Source: Paramarasmius palmivorus (taxonomy: Eukaryota > Basidiomycota > Agaricomycetes > Agaricales > Marasmiaceae). From it: a stretch of DNA of 40,012 nucleotides. Positions 32,241-40,012 of the stretch are shown here, in pieces (the stretch's first letter is position 1; every line of letters begins with the position of its first letter). The translations under genes and the position numbers were made by a program. The notes below the pieces were generated by a model, which searched no databases, was not told the origin of the DNA, and saw nothing but the letters and a program-made list of their open reading frames with translations. The stretch spans positions 1-40,012 of the forward strand of contig JAYKXP010000272.1 in the NCBI GenBank assembly GCA_037176845.1. The letters run 5' to 3'.

Positions 32241-33960
32241 TCAAACTCAATGGGGGTATTGAAAGTGAAATCTCGATTATCCATAGCGTCAACGTAGGTA
32301 CATTGAATGTGCAGTAGAGATAAGCTGATGATGCCGAATGACAAATATGGAAGGGGAACGAACGAACAAATGCCGACTCTAGTTGACGGCGAGTAGAGTT
32401 CTTCGAAATCATTTATGTAGAACGTCGAGTCCTCGTTGGCGATATGGACGACCTAGAAGAAGTATATGTCTCCTGTAGCTAGAATGAGTTTGACAGGCTC
32501 AATAGATAGGAAGTATAACATACCTCGGAGTCTGACACGGTAGTCTTAGTCAATGCCCAGACCTGTAGAGGAGGACAAATACAAGCCTTTAGATCTTAGA
32601 AACGGAGATCGTACCCATTAGCACCGGAGGAAAGCACGAATGGTAATGAAAGCTCACCTTTGGAACGTTCACAGAAGCTCAAAGGTACGAGAGAACTGGC
32701 AGTATGCCAACGAGCAGACTATAACGAAGGTCTTTCACTCATGATCAGGAAGAAGTGCCGATTGGGAGTTCATGAAGTACCTCCGGTGCTATAAATCGAG
32801 CTGGGAACCCCGATAGACCTAACGTATATAGCCGTTAGTATGAACCTATACCCGAGTTGGTTGAGCAGAAGGTACCAGGAGCGTGACATTGAGTGGATAT
32901 CGTGTCAAGCGCTAGGAATGCCAGGTTGTAAGTATGTTGTATGGAGGATAGGGTATGCTAGACGTACCTGAGTTGGCAGAGAGCAGCACTGAAAGGGCGT
33001 CCTTGAATGAACCGGAACGTAGAGCCCTACGTCAAGCTGGGCATTATCCATGCCAAGGTGAGTATAACGAATCAACGAACGAAAGGGTATGACTTACTGT
33101 ACCTCCAATCTCAAGCATAGCGTGACCCGAAACACGCGACTGGCGGAGCAGGTTGTAAGTGTTGCTATCATCGAACAAGTATCCATCAATACCACTCTAT
33201 CACGATACCATGATCTTTGACTACATGAGAATGGATCAGTAGGTGCACATGCGAGCGATATGAAAACGTACGGTGGTACATCCGCAAACCAAGAGCATTG
33301 GCTGCGGATGGCTAAGACGTGTTGCGCGCCAAGGTGCATGCGATACTTTGGGTTGATCGTGGGCGCAAACACGAGCACGATGTTCTAATCACATAGATTG
33401 ATCATTTGCAGCCGCCTCGATGTGATACAGGTAGCTCCAATAGCATTCTGGCTGACGTCGTGGTACCCAGTTTGGCGTGGTCATTGTTGTTCGAAAGTTC
33501 AAAGGTCATCCTACAACGTCGTATTATTATCAAAGTATCTCGATGAAGAAGTTATCAGGAAACTTACCTTGAGCCTGCTAGTTAATACGCAGCTATCTCT
33601 CATCCAGAAGAGAAAGGGTCGGCTGTGTTAACAGTTGAACGTCGGGGCTATGATACGTTCGGTCGTTGTTTGAGGCCTGCTGGGGTCATGTTAGCTTTGG
33701 GAAGAATAGGAATGTGAATGGAAACACGGAAGAAGTATGGTGCAGCATGAACGAAGAAAGACATAACGGAGATGTGGAACATGCGGTAAAGCACAGTGTG
33801 GAAAGGGTAATTCAAGCCAATAGTGTATACGTACCTGACAACATTCTCTGCAAGAACCCGCTTTACCGCCGAAGAGTTTACATCTACGTTTGGTTTTCAT
33901 GGTATCGGCGATGAAAGGGCTCGGGTACCGTATGAGAACTGCAAGCCGTTTGATTAGCAT
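32241..33960 (-). pseudogene. Family copy paralogous to 24.3-25.4 kb
   Basis: The exon ending at a GTACGTATAC donor (33834) reads MLIKRLAVLIRYPSPF and ends AGSCRECCQ. It aligns with MQLAVLMRYPGLHH in the fourth exon of the 25 kb gene (25247-25077). The exon ending at GTACGTTTTC (about 33270) reads LVFAPTINPKYRMHLGAQHV and matches the 24.5 kb segment. CTTACCTTGAG donors recur at about 33570. West of about 33000 only scattered minus-strand donor signals are seen (32770-32990). I cannot build a continuous frame, so it is called a pseudogene or an unfinished gene model. Confidence 0.4.
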
Positions 33961-34159
33961 TCATTCAAGTGGTAGAAGATATTGGGACAAGGGATGGAGT
34001 AGACTCACAGGTCAACAACCAGGACGAGCTGTATGTATCCTATCGATAATCGAGCGCACTTTCTCTGCGTCGTGAGTCAATAGTTGGGTCGCGTTCCTTG
34101 TGGATGGATCTAGCAGGAACGTGAGCCAAAGGAAGGAGAAGGAGAGTAGGGGAAATACC

Positions 34160-34400
34160 ACATACGTCCGAGTCTCCTTGAAAAGCATCACTAATCGATA
34201 TTGCAGGCGTGGCGGCAAGAGGAACGGTGCAGGAGGAGCCGGTTGTAGATGGTTGAGGTCCTTCTCGCAGAGTATTCGAGCTTCTCGAGGAAAGGGAGGT
34301 ATTAGATGGGAAGCCGAATACGGGAGAGCATGATTGGGGAGTCCGAGGACAAAAGTCGCTGTGTGAAGAGGAGCGAAATGGTCGTGTTTGGGAACCTGGT
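34160..34400 (-). pseudogene. First-exon copy of the minus-strand family (34.3 kb)
   Basis: The minus-strand frame contains IPPFPREARILCEKDLNHLQ, PAPPAPFLLP and VMLFKE, ending before ACTCGGACGTATGTGG. CEKD plus the Pro/Ala run matches copies at 13.69 and 29.31 kb. The 167-codon frame 34515-34012 covers it and runs on, with no stop, into what should be intron. This may be the least decayed first exon. Confidence 0.45.
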
Positions 34401-34540
34401 GGTCTGGTGGTTGCCTGACAGACTCTCCGGATGGATTATTGAGTGTCTTCAACGTGATAGTCGCGTGTAGTCGCTGTCTATGTTGGAGCTGAACGCTGTG
34501 GTCGTCGGTGAGCAAAGGAAAGGGAGAAAAGACGGAGGAA

Positions 34541-34565
34541 AAAAAAAGCTCCGCTTACATCAACG
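34541..34565. promoter_or_regulatory. A-tract plus degenerate CRE box, copy 5
   Basis: AAAAAAAGCTCCGCTTACATCAACGG has the layout of the other boxes, with TTACATCA at 34555-34562 (two changes from TGACGTCA). It lies about 150 bp upstream of the 34.3 kb first exon. Confidence 0.45.
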
Positions 34566-35036
34566 GTCTGGACTTCCAGGCACACTACGTCATGGCGCCA
34601 AGACACACGTTTCTTCGCTCAAGCGATGGCTTCGATTCCCAAATTCATACATGCAACCACAGGAGAATACAGGCTATGCGACACAATCTTTACAACTAGA
34701 GCTCCACTATCCAGGAGAACTACATCCGCCTATGGTATCAGAGCCCGTCGATTGGCCATCCGCGAAGCTCCACCTGGCGATACACATACTCTGTCCTTCC
34801 TGCGGTATCTATATCGCCCACTCCTCATTCCGATATCAGTCGTTCCAGTAACAAGCAAGTACCCGAGGTCCACGCCTTTGCACGCAGCATTGGGAGACCT
34901 TGAATGTGCCGAATTGAGTACCAAGGTTTCGAGGAACACGGCACAATCATACCTTCGATGCTGGTCAACTCTTCGTGTTGGGTCGTCACGATGGCCTCGG
35001 ATGGATGAATAACAAAGATCGGGTGAATTATGGCGG
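34566..35036. other. Intergenic between two minus-strand family units; no gene
   Basis: This separates the stop at 35037 from the next first exon. The same spacing holds between the stop at 14453 and the box at 14.02 kb, and between 3810 and 3.35 kb. Plus-strand frames of 123-128 codons overlap here, but they have no counterpart in the paralogous spacers. Confidence 0.4.
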
Positions 35037-36318
35037 TTATACGGTCTTCACCGATTCTTGAGGCCTTTCTTTTAGTCTTGCACCTTGGGTCTTGCCCGGA
35101 AGATCCTGTGTATTAGCAAGGAGCTATTGTTAGCTCTCGTGTAAAAGGAAAGCCCAAACGAGAAACGTACGTGGATGCTCTCAGATATCCAAGCCCTCTT
35201 TCGACATTTCATACCGACTCTATCTGTCCCAGCCTTCATCTTGATGCCTTTCCCAACGAGTTCGGATCCAAGCTGTGGCTTTTCAAGTTCTATTGGGTAC
35301 TCGTAGATTGGTGAATGACTATGACTTGGCTTAATCACCGACGACCCAGGTATACAAAGTGGCTAAAAACTATGCCTATAGTCAGCACACATAAGATGTC
35401 ATGAGAGCCCAGCAACGCACCAAGTCTTTCTCGATATTCATCAACGTGCAGCCCTTTCCGGCACCTTTGTGAGACAAGGGAAGATCCTCAACTGGGGGTG
35501 ACTTAAGTTCAGCCATTATCAAAGTAATGTGCCATGGAACAAGGAACGTACCATAGGATACTGCGAATCATTTGGATCTTCATGCGGTAGGTGAGAAGAA
35601 AAAGGAAAGAATGATGCTTTGTCGTCGTGGTTTGGGATCAAGAAGCTGTCAGCATCGTTTCCCACGACAATAACGCTTCTTGTCGCACCACCATGATCGG
35701 CTCCGTTCTATCCTCGGCTCTCTGAGTGTTCTTCTCGATAGATGCTCTTCTGAAAGGTCATTTCGAACTGTCACAGGAAAGGGCAGGCACTGGGATAACA
35801 CTTCAAATCAAGATACCTTCCTATCAGATCCCAAGAACGCTCCATTCCACTCTACAGCTACCTTCGGATGATTATCCAGCCGCTCGCGAGGACTTGATCT
35901 CGAATGTTGAGCCTGGCATCTTCGTTCTGTGGACCGGTCTTTCAGCTATTCTGGTTATCGGACACACAAGGTACTACAGAGACCCCGCCATATCAAGCTT
36001 CTTTCTGAGTGATATCCTGGTCTATGCATACCCATATGCACACGCCATCTCCAGGCCTTTCTTGTGACTTGCTGCATCCGATCCCCTGAACAGCTTCTCT
36101 TGCTCTGAACCTCTTCGTGTGATCCATTCAAAGATACGTACTTTCGACTTTCCGACTACGCCTCTCCCATTCTGCGAGAGGCGCATAAACCCTGAATACC
36201 TCGACTCGGGCGTTCGGTAGTGCTGACCTTCTACCCTGCGTGTTTTGTTCGTTTCTAGGAAAGGCGTATTAAGTATTTCAGTTCGAAAAGGCAGCGGAAT
36301 CCTGATGATTCGATTCAT
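35037..36318 (-). CDS. Putative intact six-exon gene, reference member of an unrecognised family
   Basis: Exons (minus): 36318-36142, 35945-35817, 35707-35552, 35501-35421, 35362-35171 and 35105-35037. The open frame is 267 codons from ATG to TAA. Introns are 196, 109, 50, 58 and 65 nt, all phase 0, with GTACGT, GTATCT, GTACGT, GTGCGT and GTACGT donors; the last has a GCTAAC branch site. An extra 18-codon phase-0 exon inside the first intron is possible. The protein is basic and soluble, with no signal peptide or membrane segment. SVIVVGNDAD (about 113-122) and NHDD (about 128-131) are the parts best kept in paralogues at 25.6, 15.2 and 4.5 kb. It matches no family I know. Start choice is uncertain. 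Confidence 0.55.
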
Positions 36319-36431
36319 TGTGATTCAAGAACGTACCTGAATCCTGTATATCATGCTAGCGCTATCAAGCGACGTTTCTGGAGGTCGCGAGATTTTTATT
36401 GAGTAAACACGTCTTGTTTTTCAATGATTAC

Positions 36432-36713
36432 CTATTCAAAATCTTCTGTCTTCCGCAAGTCTCGCCTCTGCAGTTCATCTACGCTTTTCACGTCATGATG
36501 AATGTTCATTCTCCAAGAAACGGATAGTCTCAATACCTGGAGATGGTACACAACCTGTTGTCCGTCTAGTGTCCGTAGCCATACCTTCTGGGTAGCTCTT
36601 ATCCGGCATAAGGCAGCGAAACAACCAGTTTTTAGTGGGTCTACAAATCCAAATCTCGGACCTACCCCATCATCTCTTGATTTGTTGTGAGTGAGCGAAA
36701 TCTCCAATGTCAA
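36432..36713 (-). CDS. Protein-like open frame upstream of the 35.0-36.3 kb gene
   Basis: A 93-codon frame reading DGVGPRFGFVDPLKTGCFAA, CRIRATQK, WRMNIHHDVKSVDELQRRDL and ending KTEDFE plus stop. A 51-nt candidate intron (GTATGG to CATCTCCAG) would remove about 17 codons without a frame change. It may be the last exon of a further minus-strand gene, or a mis-modelled 5' exon of the gene at 35.0-36.3 kb whose TAG is spliced out in a way I cannot see. No domain recognised. Confidence 0.3.
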   Translation of the reverse strand: MTLEISLTHNKSRDDGVGPRFGFVDPLKTGCFAALCRIRATQKVWLRTLDGQQVVYHLQVLRLSVSWRMNIHHDVKSVDELQRRDLRKTEDFE

Positions 36714-36874
36714 AGAAATTCGTTGTGGACAAATAACGTCAGGGTTCTACTTTATTGGCAGTTACGTGAATCACTACATGAGTACTCGTTCATCGCGCCT
36801 CGCTCAAGGCATGAACAAACACCTGTAAGCTGGGTTCTTGCTTAATCTACGCAACTGAATTAGCGTCTACGGAA

Positions 36875-39800
36875 ATTAATATAGCTGCACTAGGAAGCGT
36901 CGGTCTTCCAGTTTCATCTATATAGACACGAGAACATGTACAAGATAGTCATGGGAGCGGGATTAGAAACTAGCAAGGCTGGCAAAAAGCTAAATCAAGG
37001 TAGCTCTCATATTTAGGTACCTAGTTTTCCTGTTCTTGGCCGTGAATGTCTGAATATACTGAGATGAACAATGAATTCTGCAGTTTTCCGAGGACTGCTA
37101 ATGTTTCACAACACTTTGCTAAAGGCTATGATATGGTTCTTGGGCAATAGCACAAGCAACCCGATAAGATGAAACCTTAGGTGAGTGGTTGAGGCGTTCA
37201 GCATTCGTCAAGTTTTACGCCACATTGAGGTTCCTATATCCAGAGTAGAAAAGGGAAAAAAAAATCCTCACAGGCTGCGTCAGTCAGATATCATGGGCAA
37301 CAACATACCTGCCGTTACCTTGATATATCCCAATAAATTGGGTCAAAAATAACCTTTTCAAGTTCCAGCAAGATTATCATCGACCAAAGGTACTCGAACT
37401 GGCAGTTGGTTATCGGAACATGTTCTAGCATGATAAACGAGCGTTAGTGATGGTAGCACCTACTCATGAAATGGCAGGGCGACAATTTCATCGCGGATCG
37501 CTTTTTTGATACAGTCAGTAGGTACTATGACTCTAGATGAATGCAGAACAATCGTGAACGCACCTAGGTGCTACCGAAGCTGAAAACGTATCACACGAAA
37601 AGGACTGAGTTTGCCTGACCACGAAGTAGTCGACAAGCTGAGAGTGAGCGGCCAGGGAATTACAAGAGGATGGAACTCACAGGTGATGTCAGATCTTAAC
37701 TCCCGCGCACCGAAGCATAAAAGTGCCGCAGTGATCTACGTGGAAACACTACCAAGAGAAACGGCAGTATGGTCCATAGAGAAACAGGTAATCACTACTT
37801 TCAGATCGACCGGGCACATTACTAAAAAGAATACAGCGCCCAGTTCAGACGAGTCGATTAAAACCAAACTAAACGATAGTGAGTAAAGCAAGTCAGTATG
37901 TGAAAGCGACAAGACGCACCCATCCGGCATAGGAACATGAAGAACACAACAGATTAATCGGGAAAATCACCAAGACACCTAGCATATCCGTCCTTTGACT
38001 ATGCCGAGACGGTCGAGCAAAGTAACACAGATACAGGGTACTTGATCTTGAGGGAAGTAACGCTCTCATATGTTTATGGTTCACAAAGAAAGTACACTGA
38101 AAGAATGAACCCTAGGACATCACACAGGTATCACAATGAGATATGTTGATCGATGATTGACTTCAAAACTTACTTTGATTAAGCCACCAGGCATATGACA
38201 ACGGACACGCCCCCATCGTGAGCGGGGACGCATAAACAGTTGACTGATGTTAAAAGCTGATTGAACATTCCAACGGTCTGAATTGGTAAGCACGAGAAAG
38301 ATAGAGAAAAACTACAGATGAGTGAAATCAAGCCCAGACAACTCAACGTGGTGCCTCGAGGACAAGACAGATGCCATCTGACCAAAGCTTATGTTACTAA
38401 CACAATAAAAGCACAAGTCCTAATGTACTCAGCGCGTAAGAAAAAGTCATAGTATATCAACCCAATACCGCAGATAGTCGTGAACTAAAAGATTCCATGA
38501 AAATTCGTCAAAGACTTTGTCATTTTACCAAAGGAGATGAACGAGCATACGGGCGAGATTAAGATGAATACTAGAGTTGCTGAAACAGCACCCATAGATT
38601 GGATGTCAGCTATAAAGCAACGCATGAGTGGTGTGATGCAGACACGGATCGAGATGCACTAACCGTGAGGTGTATTTATACCCCAAGCTCAATATCAGTA
38701 CAGTACCATGACTGATATGCCACAGGGCGACCTGCAAGATGTCCCCGTCTTCAGGATCAATAGATAGTGATGTAGCATGGCCTCATCAAGAGAGATGCGG
38801 CAATACAGTCAACTGGAAAGACGACACTTTAAAATGGTTCAGGGATTCAATGTCGCAAAGCAAACAATAACTGACTTGTCTCCCCCCCCGATATGACATT
38901 GGTAAATACTATCACTCGAACTATGTCAAAAACGGGATGCATGCACAAGCTAGAAAGAAGAAAATACCTTAAGGTAGCCATCCGATCGAGTATAGATAAA
39001 CAACTGGGGGTCACCAATGGTGAAGCTAGCATAGATGTAATCTATCAGGAAGCCAACAATGAACATAGTGCCTGCACAACAACAGAACAAAACATAGCAC
39101 TGAAAATTCTACCAGTATAATTCTTGGATCGTTGAACATAGCCTTAGATCGTGCGTTTGCCTAGCTCAGTAGATGCACCCTAATCACACCCTTACTATCA
39201 AAAGGGAAATTTTTATGTTGGAAAGTAACACTCACATTTCGGAGCGTGCACGGAAAGATCAAGTACAATGACGGCAGAAAGGCCTCCAAGAATCCGACTC
39301 GGATATCTCTTGCCCAACTTCACAGATCACATAGATCTTATCCAGATGGTACCCGACATCGAGAACATGGGCAGACGGAGTAGATTAGGATAATGGAGAG
39401 CTGAGTCATGACGCACATTGAAACCACAGTTCAACATGTTCGAAGAACCCGAGAAATAAGCGTGGTTTGCAGATAAGTATGGATGTACATGGAATTATGA
39501 CAGCGCCGTACATAGGGTCGTGACAGAACCATGTTGCGACAGGGTTCTCTCTCCCTTTGGCTCGGAACGCTGGAATTCAGTCGTCCAATTGACTGAGCAG
39601 TAGATCAGGGGAGAATATGGACAAGCGAGCTCACAATTTTATTGAACAAGATAGCTAACACCTACCTTCAACGGGCTTGGCCGCCACATAAAGTGCTGAT
39701 TTGAACCATGTGCGACCGGGCCGAATGCTCGATAGGCTCTGGTCAGCTCGTGCAGTCGAAGGCTAGATTTTCCGAGCCTAGAAATCAACAAAAAAATATT

Positions 39801-40012
39801 TGTAGAGTTTTGTGTACGGTGCAAAGCGGCGACGTACTTATATCCCTGGAGCAACAATAATGTTAAATCGGATCAGCTTGGAAGCTGGTAACTGGTGATG
39901 TGTCCTTCATAGAAACCCACTTTCAAGTCCACAGGTGAGCTTCCGCTTGTGAGAGCGCATAGAACAAGATTTACAGTGGACTTGGAGGCAGGACGTTATA
40001 AGCACCGATGTG
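36875..40012. repeat. Right copy of the diverged long repeat (partner 60-2460)
   Basis: 36875-38010 aligns with 60-1260, and 39400-39900 with about 1865-2230. Shared blocks include CCGGCATAGVAACATGA, GTTATCGGAACATGTTCTAG, and GACGCACATTGA/AACGCACATTGA. Between 38100 and 39400 the partner is hard to follow. No supported gene is seen there; the plus-strand frame 38893-39120 (75 codons) is unsupported. A C9 run is at about 38883-38891. The offset is about 36.8 kb, so the window spans slightly more than one turn of the array. Confidence 0.6.
39400..39900 (-). pseudogene. Exon-module copy 6 of the minus-strand family
   Basis: The minus-strand frame ends RAYRAFGPVAHGSNQHF and then RPSPLK at a GTAGGTGTT donor near 39666. 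This corresponds to the exon that in copies 2 and 3 ends at GTAAGT. A following exon remnant (about 39530-39570) holds the position of the MGER/YEGDDY exon but is poorly conserved. It is incomplete. Confidence 0.35.

Noticed and set aside
38883..38891. Run of C as a frameshift or quadruplex site
   Set aside because: A single short run with no coding context.

Overview
The window looks like nuclear DNA of a filamentous fungus, most likely an agaricomycete. Introns are short (about 40-200 nt), with GTACGT/GTAAGT donors, CTAAC or CTGA branch sites and YAG acceptors. The best recognised gene belongs to a multi-pass membrane protein family that I know from fungi and that is often expanded in mushrooms. 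I see no tRNA, rRNA, CRISPR or bacterial-type gene. Most open frames are short and are exons, shadows or chance.

The region is mainly a decaying array of minus-strand, many-exon paralogues of a family I do not recognise. Copies of the same exon modules recur at about 1.9-3.2, 3.8-5.1, 6.7-7.9, 10.3-14.0, 14.4-15.7, 24.3-25.8, 27.9-29.6, 32.2-34.5, 35.0-36.3 and 36.9-40.0 kb. Two copies can be read as intact spliced genes: 36318-35037 (six exons, 267 codons) and 25763-24897 (five exons, 178 codons). In both, every intron falls between codons (phase 0), and the first conserved exon pairs align. The other copies keep splice sites and codon-level similarity but carry frameshifts and stops. Five copies of an A-tract plus CRE-like box (TGACGTCA and variants) sit just upstream of the first exons at 3.35, 8.5, 14.0, 29.6 and 34.55 kb.

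The clearest gene is a fungal multi-pass membrane protein at 30137-31830 (+). It is divergent from a minus-strand first exon, and the CRE-like box lies between them. A deleted, frameshifted relative lies at 18915-18107 (-). Its upstream segment is also found, without a recognisable gene, at about 8.9 and 25.9 kb.

Three non-autonomous inverted-repeat elements interrupt the array. They are a 1,067-bp CACTA-like element (9172-10238, 3-bp target duplication), a 1,398-bp element of unassigned superfamily (19935-21332, 5-bp duplication) and a 154-bp foldback MITE (4565-4718, 2-bp duplication). The last two can be checked against paralogous empty sites inside the same window. Tandem duplications with periods of 405, 1,069, about 380 and about 490 bp build up the array. 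The segment 21.6-24.2 kb is different: it holds fragments of other genes on both strands and a row of three perfect mini-hairpins with GNA triloops at 22925-22967.
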